Shown: piece by piece, positions 51,161 to 60,819 of the stretch
Numbering within the stretch: position 1 is the stretch's first letter
Layout: each line of letters starts with the position of its first letter
Assembly (NCBI GenBank): GCA_029547025.1
Contig: JAKPQA010000233.1
Location: 1-64,000, forward strand
DNA: 64,000 nucleotides
Source of the DNA: Armatimonadota bacterium
GTDB taxonomy: Bacteria > Armatimonadota > Zipacnadia > UBA1398 > JAKPQA01
Direction: 5' to 3'
Made by a program: the position numbers and the translations under genes
The notes under the pieces: model-generated
The model's input: only the letters and a program-made list of their open reading frames with translations
What the model was told of the DNA's origin: nothing
Database searches by the model: none

Positions 51161-53803
51161 CTACTCCGCCCCCACCGCGAGCATGACCGTCCCCTGGCCG
51201 GGAACCGTCAGCGCCAGCCCGTTGCCCTGACGCGTCGGCGTAACGCCGACGACTGCCTCGATCGGCGCGTCGGCCGCCAGGCCCAGGCCGGCCCAGTCGA
51301 CCGTTAGGCGTGCTTCCGCAGCTTGCTCGCTCGGGTTGTGGACCACGAGGAACACGCGCTTCCCGCTACCGAACCGCTCGACGCGGAGGTCGGCCGGCTC
51401 GACGCGAGCGTGGGTGATGGGCTCCCAGCCGGCCGCGGCGAGCTGCCGGAGGGGCTCCGCGTACTGCGCCATAAGCTCCACCTTGTTCCCGTGGCCCGGG
51501 AAGATCCCGTGCACCAGGTGCCACGGCAATTCCCAGTCCTCCACCGGGTTGTACGGGAGATCGGTGCAGGGCTTCCGGTAGGCGATGGCGCGCGCGAAGT
51601 CCGGGTCGGCGAACCGCGGCGCCTCAGCGCCAAACACGTCGAGATAGGGCGCCGCGAAGGTCAGCCACGCGGGCGTCACGTTCCACGAGCAGTTGGCCAT
51701 CAGGATGTGCCCGCGGGCGTGCTCGCGCTCGGCGAGGTCCCGTGCGAACTCCACCGACGAGAAGGCGGCCACCAGGCACGGCTGGTGGTCTACCGCCCCA
51801 AATGACGGCTGTGTGTCGGTGTGGGCGAAGTGCTCGCGCCGGTAGTTCGCCCGAGCGAACATGCCGTAGCCGCCGAAGGAGTCCAGCGCCACTCCGTCGT
51901 ACCGCGCCCCCGCCGCCTCCATGTCCCGGAAGCCCGTCTCGAGGTATACATCGCGGCAGAACATGCCCTTGCCCCCGGGGATGTCCGGATCGAGGTTGCA
52001 GGGGAAGATGGTCCCCCACTGGCTCTCCGTCATCCACGGGAACCGGCCGGCACTCAGACTGGGCTTGCCGGAGGCACCGTAGATCAGCGAGGCGAGTGCC
52101 GCTCGGCCGACGGTCTGCACTGCTTCCTCCCGCGAGTGGGTGGCCACCCAGCCGGCGGGCACATAGCTCCCCGAGTAGCCCAACCTGAGGAACGCTGCCG
52201 TCTCCTCGGCATCGCCTGCAGCCAGCTTCTCGGCCCGCGCCCAACTCTCTTCACTGGTGGGTGCCCGGTCGAAGTCGCCCATGGTGAGCTGGAACAGCTC
52301 CGGCTCGATGTACTGCACCGCCAGCACACCGTGCTCGTTGTCCCACCTCACGGCGTCCGGCCCGACCGGCCCCCAGTGGAACCCAAAGCCAGCCTCGAGC
52401 GCGCCCTCGGTCTGGCTCACGTCGCCCCACACATACCACCCGCCCTGCCGCTCCACGCGGCCTGTGAAGAAGTCCGGGAACGCCGTGTAGTAGTGCTGCA
52501 GGGCCGAGCGGAACCCCCAGGCCGGATCGTGCGGGTAGAGCAGGAACTCGAATGGCGCCTCGGACAGCGGCCGTCCCTTGGCCGCAATGCCAGCCACCAG
52601 TCCGAGATCCGCGCTGATGTGGAACAGCCGCAGTTTGGGGGTGTAGGCGATGCGGTGCACCACGGGCTGGTCCATCCGAACGGCCAGGGTCAGGCCAGCG
52701 CGCTCCGGTGAGGTCACCGCGCCGATTGGGTATTTCGAATGGGCGCCGTTGACCCCATACTCCGCCCCCGTCTCGTAGTAGGCGTACTCCTTGTTGTCGT
52801 CCGGTGCCGCCGTGCGCGAGCCGTCCACACTGTCCCACCATCGCCAGTCCCAGCCCTCGAGCGGCACGGCGAGGGTGATGGTGACGGCCCGATCCTGGCC
52901 GCGAAGGTCGCGGATTAGCCCGGAGACGCGGATCGTGTCGCCTTCGGCCCGGTACGTGGCCTCAACGCCCAACCCCAAGTCCGCCAGCTCTGCTGACTGC
53001 GCCACGGCATCGCCTTCGCGCCGAACCGCGCCACCGACTGGCGCCGGGGGCCCGCCGACGGCCACATCGCGCACCAGCAAGCCACTCACCTGATCGGTGG
53101 CCCCGCCCACACGCTGGCCGCGGACCAGCACCTGAGCGATCGATCCATCGGCGGTGAGGCCGAGCTCTAGCGGCATGGCCGCCACCGCCTGCGCCTCGGG
53201 CCCGGGCGTCGCCCGGAACGCGCCGTCGGCATAGGTCTCCGTGTCGAACGCCACGGCCTGCTCGCCCACGCCCTCGAGCGCCAGCTCGGCAAACTCCCAC
53301 CGGTACGAGTGCGCCGCGGCCGGCGGCAGCTCATAGAGGTAGATCGACAGCGTGCGGATGGCGGTCCGGTTGATGTCGAGGATCCAGTCGTTGATCGTGA
53401 CCCACTGGTTCACCGGCACCGTGTGCGAGACCACCTGCTGCGTCATGGGGTGGTCGGGCAGGTCCTGCCGCAGCGTCTTCGCGTCGTAGTAGACGAACGC
53501 CAGCTGCTTCTGACCTACGCCTGGCGTATCGCAGAGGACGCGCACGCGGCACCGCATCCGCATGTAGGCCGACCAGTCCTGCGGCTCGTCCCAGATGCGG
53601 TTCATCTTCGGGTAATCTTCGTCATTGCCGTCGGCGTTGGCTTGCAGGGCGAGCGGCGCCTCGGCGGTTGAGGCCAGCTCCAGCGTCGTGCCGCCGCTAT
53701 CGATGCCGGCCGACCAGGCGCCCGGCAGCAGTAGGTCCAACGTGCCATCGAGGTTGGGCTGGAGCACGGGCAGAGCACAGGCGACGAGCGCGGGGATCAG
53801 CAT
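51161..53803 (-). CDS. Secreted protein with glycoside-hydrolase-like barrel
   Basis: The 880-residue protein starts with a short hydrophobic signal (IPALVACALPVLQ). A beta-rich region (about 20-340) includes a jelly-roll-like segment (WVTINDWILDINRTAIRTLS). A probable TIM-barrel (about 390-760) contains YDGVALDSFGGYG and HILMANCSWNVTP, with acidic positions suggesting a glycosidase; a C-terminal beta-sandwich (about 790-880) follows. I cannot name a CAZy family. GGAGG precedes the ATG. Its architecture resembles the 1172-residue protein at 19109 without clear sequence identity. It is followed on the same strand by no gene, only repeat copy C. Confidence 0.68.
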   Translation of the reverse strand: MLIPALVACALPVLQPNLDGTLDLLLPGAWSAGIDSGGTTLELASTAEAPLALQANADGNDEDYPKMNRIWDEPQDWSAYMRMRCRVRVLCDTPGVGQKQLAFVYYDAKTLRQDLPDHPMTQQVVSHTVPVNQWVTINDWILDINRTAIRTLSIYLYELPPAAAHSYRWEFAELALEGVGEQAVAFDTETYADGAFRATPGPEAQAVAAMPLELGLTADGSIAQVLVRGQRVGGATDQVSGLLVRDVAVGGPPAPVGGAVRREGDAVAQSAELADLGLGVEATYRAEGDTIRVSGLIRDLRGQDRAVTITLAVPLEGWDWRWWDSVDGSRTAAPDDNKEYAYYETGAEYGVNGAHSKYPIGAVTSPERAGLTLAVRMDQPVVHRIAYTPKLRLFHISADLGLVAGIAAKGRPLSEAPFEFLLYPHDPAWGFRSALQHYYTAFPDFFTGRVERQGGWYVWGDVSQTEGALEAGFGFHWGPVGPDAVRWDNEHGVLAVQYIEPELFQLTMGDFDRAPTSEESWARAEKLAAGDAEETAAFLRLGYSGSYVPAGWVATHSREEAVQTVGRAALASLIYGASGKPSLSAGRFPWMTESQWGTIFPCNLDPDIPGGKGMFCRDVYLETGFRDMEAAGARYDGVALDSFGGYGMFARANYRREHFAHTDTQPSFGAVDHQPCLVAAFSSVEFARDLAEREHARGHILMANCSWNVTPAWLTFAAPYLDVFGAEAPRFADPDFARAIAYRKPCTDLPYNPVEDWELPWHLVHGIFPGHGNKVELMAQYAEPLRQLAAAGWEPITHARVEPADLRVERFGSGKRVFLVVHNPSEQAAEARLTVDWAGLGLAADAPIEAVVGVTPTRQGNGLALTVPGQGTVMLAVGAE

Positions 53804-53818
53804 GTGCGGGCCTCCGGG

Positions 53819-54562
53819 CTATCGAGTCTCGCGCGCCCGGTTCACCGCCGCCCGATGGGCTTCCTCTTCCAGCGTGTCATCGAGTGGTGCCAGGTCCACT
53901 GGCCCATAGCGGCGCTCGAGGGCCCGCCGGATCAGCAGATCGGCCAGCCAGGGGTTCTTCGGGAGGCACGACCCGTGCAGGTAGGTCCCAAATGCGTTGC
54001 GGCAGACCGCGCCCTCGAAACCGTCCTGTCCGTTGTTCCCGCCGCCCACGACGACTCTGCCGAGCGGTCGGGTGTCGCCCTGCAAGTGCGTCCGGCCGCC
54101 GTGGTTCTCGAACCCGACGAGCGTGCGATCCTCGAGCCCGGGGACCGAGGACTGCACGACCACATTCCCGATCAGCCGTGGCCCTTGCCCGGGAATCGTG
54201 TAGGCATCGAACAGCCCCACGCCGGGCAGTTCGGTGCCGTCGGCGTCGCGGTAGTAGTGTCCCATCAGCTGGTAGCCACCGCAGATGGCGAGGATGGCCA
54301 CTCCGGCCTCGGCGGCCTCGCGGAGCGGCTGCCCCTTGGCTGTCTGGAAGTCCTCGGCCACCAGCCGCTGCTCGCGGTCCTGCCCGCCGCCCATGAACAA
54401 CAAGTCGTGTGCCTCAGGGAGCAGCGCATCGCCCAGGCCGAGCGGCGTCACCGTGCACGCGATGCCCCGCCACCGGGCACGCTGCGCCAGGCACAACACA
54501 TTCCCGCGGTCGCCATAGATGCTCATCAGGTCAGCATACAAGTGCCCGATGCGTAGCTCCAC
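53819..54562 (-). CDS. gatD: Lipid II isoglutaminyl synthase, glutaminase subunit GatD
   Basis: The 247-residue protein is a class I glutamine amidotransferase of the CobB/CobQ type. Cys94 in ILAICGGYQLMG and His196 in GTYLHGSCLPKNPWLAD are the catalytic pair, and the start IGHLYADLMSIYGDRGN is typical of GatD. With MurT it amidates the D-glutamate of lipid II to D-isoglutamine. The GTG at 54562 follows GGAGGTG. It lies 53 bases after murT on the same strand, so the two form an operon. Confidence 0.92.
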   Translation of the reverse strand: MELRIGHLYADLMSIYGDRGNVLCLAQRARWRGIACTVTPLGLGDALLPEAHDLLFMGGGQDREQRLVAEDFQTAKGQPLREAAEAGVAILAICGGYQLMGHYYRDADGTELPGVGLFDAYTIPGQGPRLIGNVVVQSSVPGLEDRTLVGFENHGGRTHLQGDTRPLGRVVVGGGNNGQDGFEGAVCRNAFGTYLHGSCLPKNPWLADLLIRRALERRYGPVDLAPLDDTLEEEAHRAAVNRARETR

Positions 54563-54615
54563 TCAGTACACCTCCCACGCCCTGCGTCTCCCCGGGAACG
54601 ACCGGCTTACCTCCC

Positions 54616-56004
54616 CTACAGCTCCTCCCAGAACGGCGGCGCGATGCCCTCCCGCTCCAGCTTCCCGCGTACATCCAGCAGCACCGTGTACGTCGGCACT
54701 ACATGCACCGTCTCGCCGGGGGCTGAGCGATCGAGGGCCACCTGCAACGCCGCACGAGGGTCGGGCTCCACCGTCACTTGCTCTGGCGCGAACCCCGCAT
54801 ACTTGAGCCGCACCGCCATGTCCCATGCACGGATGCCGGTAACCACCACAGACTCCGGCACTCCCACAAGCTGCTCGAAGTCCGCATCCCAGATCCACGA
54901 GACATCGCGCCCATCGGCGATGTTGTCATTCAGGCCGATCACCACATGCCGCACGCCGCCGGCATCGCGGAGCAGGCGTATCACCTGGTTCATCCCCGTC
55001 GGGTTCTTCGCCAGGAGGAGCAGCGACCGTTTGCCATCGGGAAACTCCAGGCTTTCGACGCGCCCGAACGCCGGCCGGAACGCCTCGAGTCCCTCGACCA
55101 GCCGGTCTCTCGTGATGCCCAGAGCCTGGCACAGCGCCACGGCTGCCGCCACGTTGTAGGCGTTGTAGATGCCACCCGCTGCGACGCGGACTTCGATGCG
55201 CGTCTCACCCTCGACGGCGAGCTCCAGGGCTTCACTGCCGCAGAGCTTCAGCTCGGACACGCGCACGTCGGGCGCCACGCGTCCGTGGCCGCACTTCGGG
55301 CACGCGAAGTGGCCGATGTGCGCGAAGTGGCGCGCAGCGTAGTCGTAGTCCCCGCCGCAGATGGGGCATGTCTTCGTGTCGGCTGCGTGCGAGTCCGCGT
55401 CTCCTGCCGCCTGGGGTGCGTCGATACCGAACCGCACCACCCGCGCCGGGCTGCCCTCGGCCAGCTCGGCCACCAGTGGATCATCGGCGTTCAGCACCAG
55501 CGTCTGCTCCCGCTGCAGGCTCTCGCGGAATGCCTGGTTCATGCGCTTGGCGGTCGTGTCGAGCTCGCCATACCGGTCGAGCTGGTCGCGGAAGAGGTTC
55601 GTCACGGCGACAATGCGCGGCCGCAGCGCGCGCACCATCTCGGGTATGGTGGCCTCATCGAGCTCGAACAGCCCGATGTCCGCATCGAGCCGACCCAGCG
55701 GCCCGGTCGCGCCGACGAGTGTCGCCACGGCCCCCCGCCGCAGGTTGGCTCCAGAGACGTTCCGCACCACCCGGAGCTCCGCCGTCCGGAGGACGGTGGC
55801 GACCATCTTGGCCGTGGTGGTCTTGCCGTTGGTCCCGGTGATCACTACACAGCCCCGCGGCAGCCGCGCGGCGAGGCACGAATCGGCACGAGGGTGGATC
55901 CGCAGGGCCACTAGGCCGGGCAGGCTCGTGCCGCCACCGCGGCCGAGGGCGCGGCACGCGAACGCAACCAGCTTGGCGGCCCAGATGGCCAGAAGCAGAC
56001 GCAT
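54616..56004 (-). CDS. murT: Lipid II isoglutaminyl synthase, ligase subunit MurT
   Basis: The 462-residue Mur-ligase-family protein has the ATP loop ITGTNGKTTTAKM (residues 55-67), a Zn-ribbon insert with Cys213/216/235/238 (CPICGGDY, CPKCGHG), and the C-terminal DUF1727 domain with NDNIADGRDVSWIWD. These features separate MurT from MurC-F. It activates lipid II glutamate with ATP, and GatD supplies ammonia. The partner gene follows. The pair is best known from Gram-positive bacteria. Confidence 0.93.
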   Translation of the reverse strand: MRLLLAIWAAKLVAFACRALGRGGGTSLPGLVALRIHPRADSCLAARLPRGCVVITGTNGKTTTAKMVATVLRTAELRVVRNVSGANLRRGAVATLVGATGPLGRLDADIGLFELDEATIPEMVRALRPRIVAVTNLFRDQLDRYGELDTTAKRMNQAFRESLQREQTLVLNADDPLVAELAEGSPARVVRFGIDAPQAAGDADSHAADTKTCPICGGDYDYAARHFAHIGHFACPKCGHGRVAPDVRVSELKLCGSEALELAVEGETRIEVRVAAGGIYNAYNVAAAVALCQALGITRDRLVEGLEAFRPAFGRVESLEFPDGKRSLLLLAKNPTGMNQVIRLLRDAGGVRHVVIGLNDNIADGRDVSWIWDADFEQLVGVPESVVVTGIRAWDMAVRLKYAGFAPEQVTVEPDPRAALQVALDRSAPGETVHVVPTYTVLLDVRGKLEREGIAPPFWEEL

Positions 56005-56223
56005 GGGCGCGCGACTCCAGTCCTCTTGCAGGTTGCGCCCATCTTACCATCCGCAACCAGCCCCGGGGCCCGCCGCCCCGATCGGGCGCAGTGGACGCGA
56101 GATGCAGATGCGAGCCCTCCAGAAGAGAGCCGCGAGCGGTCGTGCGGCCGAGGCTGGCGTCTCGCCGCAGGCCTCCGATTCCTTGGATTTAAGTAAGGAA
56201 CGCAAACGCCCGCGCAAAGCGCG

Positions 56224-56252
56224 TTGACCCCCCACCCCCAAGTGGGTAGAAT
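56224..56252 (+). promoter_or_regulatory. Sigma-70-type promoter of the kinase-transporter operon
   Basis: TTGACC, a 17-base spacer and TAGAAT match the housekeeping consensus closely. It gives a leader of about 225 bases before the kinase ATG at 56485, which contains no recognised riboswitch. The 480-base gap 56005-56484 otherwise shows no gene. Confidence 0.6.
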
Positions 56253-56484
56253 CCGGATGAATGGGGCCTTCAGGTAGACTGACGCCAACACGGTGAACAG
56301 GCGGGGGAACGGGCCCGGCCTGGTGTTGCACGGTTGGCGCCGGGACGCCAAGCCTTGGGGCGCCCAACGCGACCATATTGGCAAGCTCTCATTGTGCTCC
56401 ACCGCTTATGCCCAAGGTCTCGTTGAGCACGGGAACCTCCATGCTTGGCCCGAGGCGTCCACGCGTATCAGCGGGGGTTCATGG

Positions 56485-58332
56485 ATGGCGTCCGAGGAAC
56501 TTGGGTTTCTACACCGCAACAAGGAACGCATCACTCGGCACTGGCGAGACTACGTCATCAACCATGTCAGCTCGCGGATCTTCGACTACCCCGACTTCGC
56601 CGAGGACCGCCTGCTGGACCGCCTATTTGTCTACATCACTCAGGCCCTCGAACAGAACCACTACTACGACCTCAATCGCACGTTCGACCGGATGCTCGAC
56701 ACCGGACACCGCCACTTCATCAGTATCGGCGACATCCGCGGCGTCCTGTTCGGGTTCATCGATGCCACCCAGAGCGTGCTGGATGAGCTCGAGGATGACA
56801 CGGCCCTTACGCGGTACCTCAAGCGCCGGCTCACGCACTTCGCCGCCGACCTCCGCCAGGTCTACTCCGAGCGCCTCGCCGGCTCCAGCATCGAGCAGCT
56901 CCTCCGGCACCGGAGCGACATCGAGGAGAAGTGGGTCCGCGACCTGCCCTCTGAGGCCGTCAGCCGGCATCTGGTGGTCGTGAGTGAAGACCGGCGGCGC
57001 AAGTTCGTGAGGGACACTTTCGACGTGGCCATCGCCTTCCTCCAGGGCAACGAACGCGCGCCAGTCGAGATTGGCGATGACGATGGCGACACGGTCACGC
57101 ACGTCGATGCCTATCTGCGTGACGTGATCGACTACTTCGAGCCCCGCGGGTTCGCGATCTCGCACATCGAACGAGCCATCCGCCACCTCGAGGAGATCTG
57201 TGAGCCGATCCTGTTCCGCTTCTACGAGGATGAGCCCCATCTGTACCGTCGGGCTCTGTGGGTCATTCACAGTGCCGTGAACGACCTGGCTCTTGCATTC
57301 AGTGAGGGCTACAACCAACGCATGATGAAGAACTACTATAATGAAGTCTCCATCATGCTGCATCGCATCAAGAACAAGCTCACAGCCGTACCGACGTCCC
57401 TGCTCACCATCATGACCAATACCTATGAGGATATCGTCGTCGAGGGCGATGTCCTCAGTGCCGAAGACGGCAGGCTGTTCGCCGAACTCCAGCAGCTGCG
57501 GCAGAAGGCGCTCAAACACGGGCTGGAGGCCATTGAGCTTGGCCTCGAACGGCTGGGGGCCCAGGCGGATCTGGCCGAGACGCTCGCTGACGTGGTCGCG
57601 AAGCTGGAGGCCGCCAAGGCCTGCTTCGACGAGCTGAAGGCCTTCACCAGCGAGAACCGTGAGCGTGTCAAGGCCATCACGCGGAAGCTCGATGCCGATG
57701 CGGTTGAGCGGGTCGACGAGTTCCTCCGCGACGCCCTCGAGGGGGGACAGACGACCACCGACCTGACTCGCGAGCTCCAGGATATCCAGAACGAGCTCTA
57801 TCGCCGCGAGCCGCCGGTGTGGCGCCCCCTCGACCTCAACCAGCTCGTGCAAGCGGCCTATGACGAGTCCATCGTCGATGCCAAAGGCAAGAACATCCGC
57901 TACACGCTTGAGTTGTGTGAGGGCGGGACGCAGGTGTTCGGTGTCGAGCGGGAGCTCAAGCGGCCATTCGCCCAGGTCATCAACAATGCGATCAAGTACA
58001 CACCTGAGAACGGCGAGGTCAGCGTTTCCACTCACGTGGGCGATGGCTATGTGACCGTCAGTGTCAAGGACTCTGGGATCGGTATCCCCGCGGGCGAGGA
58101 GAACATGGTGTTCGGCCTGTGTGAGCGCTGCTCGAACGCCAAGGAGTTCAACAAGGTTGGCTCGGGCACCGGGCTCTACCACGATCGCAAGACCGTCCTC
58201 CAGCACAACGGGGATATGTGGGTGGAGTCCGAAGGGGAGAACAAGGGATCGACGTTCTACATCCGTTTGCCCATCTACAAGGGTGACGGATCTGATGGCG
58301 AGGAGGAGGCCCGGCTCGCGGACCAGCCCTGA
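56485..58332 (+). CDS. Cytoplasmic sensor histidine kinase with RsbRD-like domains
   Basis: The 615-residue protein has no membrane segment. Residues about 5-130 and 135-265 are two related all-helical domains resembling the RsbR/RsbD N-terminal (non-heme globin) type. The phosphoacceptor motif MLHRIKNKLTAVP gives His293. A long helical insert (about 310-445) separates it from the HATPase domain: N box QVINNAIKYTP (about 498-508), G1 DSGIGIP (529-535), G2 GSGTGLYH. An ATG at 56485 with GGGGG upstream is used; the frame from 56293 has poor coding character. No response regulator is adjacent. It ends three bases before the transporter genes, implying a link to sugar uptake. Confidence 0.85.
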   Translation: MASEELGFLHRNKERITRHWRDYVINHVSSRIFDYPDFAEDRLLDRLFVYITQALEQNHYYDLNRTFDRMLDTGHRHFISIGDIRGVLFGFIDATQSVLDELEDDTALTRYLKRRLTHFAADLRQVYSERLAGSSIEQLLRHRSDIEEKWVRDLPSEAVSRHLVVVSEDRRRKFVRDTFDVAIAFLQGNERAPVEIGDDDGDTVTHVDAYLRDVIDYFEPRGFAISHIERAIRHLEEICEPILFRFYEDEPHLYRRALWVIHSAVNDLALAFSEGYNQRMMKNYYNEVSIMLHRIKNKLTAVPTSLLTIMTNTYEDIVVEGDVLSAEDGRLFAELQQLRQKALKHGLEAIELGLERLGAQADLAETLADVVAKLEAAKACFDELKAFTSENRERVKAITRKLDADAVERVDEFLRDALEGGQTTTDLTRELQDIQNELYRREPPVWRPLDLNQLVQAAYDESIVDAKGKNIRYTLELCEGGTQVFGVERELKRPFAQVINNAIKYTPENGEVSVSTHVGDGYVTVSVKDSGIGIPAGEENMVFGLCERCSNAKEFNKVGSGTGLYHDRKTVLQHNGDMWVESEGENKGSTFYIRLPIYKGDGSDGEEEARLADQP

Positions 58333-58335
58333 TCC

Positions 58336-60819
58336 GTGCCGGGCTGGCGCCGAGTGTCCCGCCCACGCCATATCCGTACGCCGCATGCCGCGCCGGGCCG
58401 GTGTCACCGCCCTGCCGTGCGCCCATGGCTCACGTGTGCAGCCCTGGCGGCCGTCGCCGTGGCTTGCGTCGCACCCGCCGCCGCGGCCCGGCGAGCCGAA
58501 GACGAACTGGTCGTCTGGCTGGTCAGTAACAACAGCGGCTTCCGCGCCCTCTGCCGCGAGTTCGAGCGCCGCAGTGGCCTCCGCCTGGTCGTTGCCCTGA
58601 ACACCCGCGGGATGGATCCCCAGAAGATCCTGTGCGGCATCGCCGGCGGCGACCCGCCCGACGTGCTCTATCAGGACCGTTTCGCCGTTGGCGGGTTCGC
58701 GGCACGAGGAGCCTTCATGCCGCTGGACGATTTCATCCGTCGCGGCAGTCTCAACTGGCGGTCGTTCTACGAGGGCACCCGGGCAGAGGCGACTTACCAG
58801 GGCCAGGTCTATGCCATCCCATGGCAGTGTGACAACCGGGCCCTCTACTACAACAAGGACCTGCTGTCGCGAGCCCGGCTCGTGAACTCGCGCGGCGAGC
58901 CCCAGCCACCCCGGGACTGGGCCGAACTCAAGGACTACGCCGTGAGGCTCACCGAGAAAGACGGAGATCGGTTCACGCGGATCGGCTTCGACCCCAACTA
59001 CGGCAACGTGTGGCTCTACATGTACGCCTGGCAGGCCGGTGGCGAGTTCATGAGCCCTGACGGAGCCACATGCACGCTCAACGCGCCCGAGAACGTGCGA
59101 GCCCTGGAGTACATGCTGGACGTCTATGACGCCATCGGCGGCCGCGAAGCCGTCATGAAGTTCAGTTCCACGTTCGAGGCGGGCGAGAACGACCCGTTCT
59201 TCGCGGGCAAAGTGGCCATGAAGGTGGATGGCAACTGGGTGCTCGACCAGATCAGCCGCTATGCGCCGAACCTCGACTTCGGCGTTGCACCCGCGCCGAT
59301 GCCCAGACGGACTGACACGCCCATCAGCTGGTCCGGGGGCTTCGCCTGGACGATCCCGGTTGGTTCGAGCAAGCCTGAGAAAGCCTGGGATTTCATCGAG
59401 TTCTGCATGAGCGACGAAGGCCTTCGGTTGTACCACGAGGCGCAGGGACGCGAGTCGCAATCGCGTGGGCAGCCCTACGTTCCCGAGTTCTCGGCGCGGC
59501 AGGACATCAATGAGGGCTACTTGTACGAACGGTACATCGAGAACAACCCGGATCTGTCACGCAACATCCGCGACGGCTACTGGCAGTTCATCCAGCTGCT
59601 GCCCAACTCGCGGTACCGGCCAGTTACCCCAGTGGGTCAGCTCCTGTGGGATGAGCACGTGCGGGCATACGAGCAAGCCACACTCCACCGCATGACTCCC
59701 CAGCGGGCACTCGAGCTCGGCCAAGCACGGGTTCAGAAGGACCTGGACCTCCTGCTGAAGCCCCAGGCGCCGCTGCTTCGCTGGACAGTGCCGTTGGTTT
59801 GCACCGCGGTCCTGCTGGCAGGCCTTCTTCTGGCGGCCGTGGTCCGTGTGCGCCGGCGCGGAGTGCGCTATGAACGGCGGGAGATGCTAGCTGGCTTCGC
59901 CTTCGCCTCGCCCTGGTTCATCGGCTTCCTGCTGTTCACCGGCGGGCCGATCGTGGTCTCCATCGTCCTGAGCCTGTGCGACTACGACGTGCTTCATGCG
60001 CCCCGCTACGTGGGCCTCGACAACTACCGGGCGCTCTTGAGCGTCGAGCGCGTCGAAATGCCAGCAGAAGAGGGCAAGCCGGCACGGACTCGGCTCCAAG
60101 CTAACGAGCCGACGTTCTGGAAGAGCCTGTTCAACACCACGTTCATGATCATCGGCGTCCCCATCAGCATGGCGGCGGGTCTGGCCATAGCCATGCTGCT
60201 CAACATGAAGGTGGGCGGGCTCTCCGTCTACCGGACGATCTACTACCTGCCCGCAGTCGTGCCGATCGTGGCGTCGTCGATTCTGTGGATCTGGGTACTC
60301 AATCCCGAGAATGGTCTTCTCAACAACATCCTGAGGTTCTTCCTCCCCCCTTCCGTCGCCGCTCCGGGCTGGCTCACGTCCGACAAGCTCTGGACAGGCA
60401 GCAAGATGGCCCTGGTGGTCATGGGGTTGTGGGGCGCCGGTGCCGGCATGATCATCTGGCTCGCCGGCCTCAAAGGCATACCCCAGCATCTGTACGAAGC
60501 AGCCACTATCGATGGAGCGGGGCCCTGGGCACGCTTCTGGCACGTGACGGTCCCCCAGCTCTCGCCCTACATCTTCTTCAACCTGGTGATGGGCATCATC
60601 GGAACCTTCCAGATCTTCGACCAGGCGTACGTGATGACCGAAGGCGGCCCCGCGGACTCGACTCTGTTCTACGTGTACTTCCTGTTCAAGAACGCCTTTC
60701 AGTACTTTAAGATGGGGATGGCCTCAGCCCAGGCGTGGATCCTGTTCGTCATCGTGCTGATCCTGACGCTGATCCAGCTCAAGCTGGCGCCGCGGTGGGT
60801 GCACTATGAGAGCGAATGA
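58336..60819 (+). CDS. ABC sugar importer: solute-binding protein fused to MalF-type permease
   Basis: The 827-residue protein joins two normally separate subunits. Residues about 30-50 are a signal-like hydrophobic segment (TCAALAAVAVACVAP). Residues 55-480 are a family 1 solute-binding protein (PWQCDNRALYYNKDLL, FFAGKVAMKVDGNWVLDQI). A membrane helix at about 481-503 crosses inward to a basic stretch RVRRRGVRYERRE, then MalF-type helices (520-820) carry the EAA loop EAATIDGAGPWARFWHVTVP near 722. The topology places the receptor outside and tethered. It starts with GTG three bases after the kinase stop. No ATPase gene is adjacent. Confidence 0.88.
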   Translation: MPGWRRVSRPRHIRTPHAAPGRCHRPAVRPWLTCAALAAVAVACVAPAAAARRAEDELVVWLVSNNSGFRALCREFERRSGLRLVVALNTRGMDPQKILCGIAGGDPPDVLYQDRFAVGGFAARGAFMPLDDFIRRGSLNWRSFYEGTRAEATYQGQVYAIPWQCDNRALYYNKDLLSRARLVNSRGEPQPPRDWAELKDYAVRLTEKDGDRFTRIGFDPNYGNVWLYMYAWQAGGEFMSPDGATCTLNAPENVRALEYMLDVYDAIGGREAVMKFSSTFEAGENDPFFAGKVAMKVDGNWVLDQISRYAPNLDFGVAPAPMPRRTDTPISWSGGFAWTIPVGSSKPEKAWDFIEFCMSDEGLRLYHEAQGRESQSRGQPYVPEFSARQDINEGYLYERYIENNPDLSRNIRDGYWQFIQLLPNSRYRPVTPVGQLLWDEHVRAYEQATLHRMTPQRALELGQARVQKDLDLLLKPQAPLLRWTVPLVCTAVLLAGLLLAAVVRVRRRGVRYERREMLAGFAFASPWFIGFLLFTGGPIVVSIVLSLCDYDVLHAPRYVGLDNYRALLSVERVEMPAEEGKPARTRLQANEPTFWKSLFNTTFMIIGVPISMAAGLAIAMLLNMKVGGLSVYRTIYYLPAVVPIVASSILWIWVLNPENGLLNNILRFFLPPSVAAPGWLTSDKLWTGSKMALVVMGLWGAGAGMIIWLAGLKGIPQHLYEAATIDGAGPWARFWHVTVPQLSPYIFFNLVMGIIGTFQIFDQAYVMTEGGPADSTLFYVYFLFKNAFQYFKMGMASAQAWILFVIVLILTLIQLKLAPRWVHYESE

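Noticed and set aside
57346-57351. TATAAT-like sequence inside the kinase gene
   Set aside because: It lies in coding sequence without a matching -35 and is explained by the codons for Tyr-Asn.
56623-59460. 945-codon leftward frame across kinase and transporter
   Set aside because: It spans two well-supported rightward genes and has no recognisable domain.
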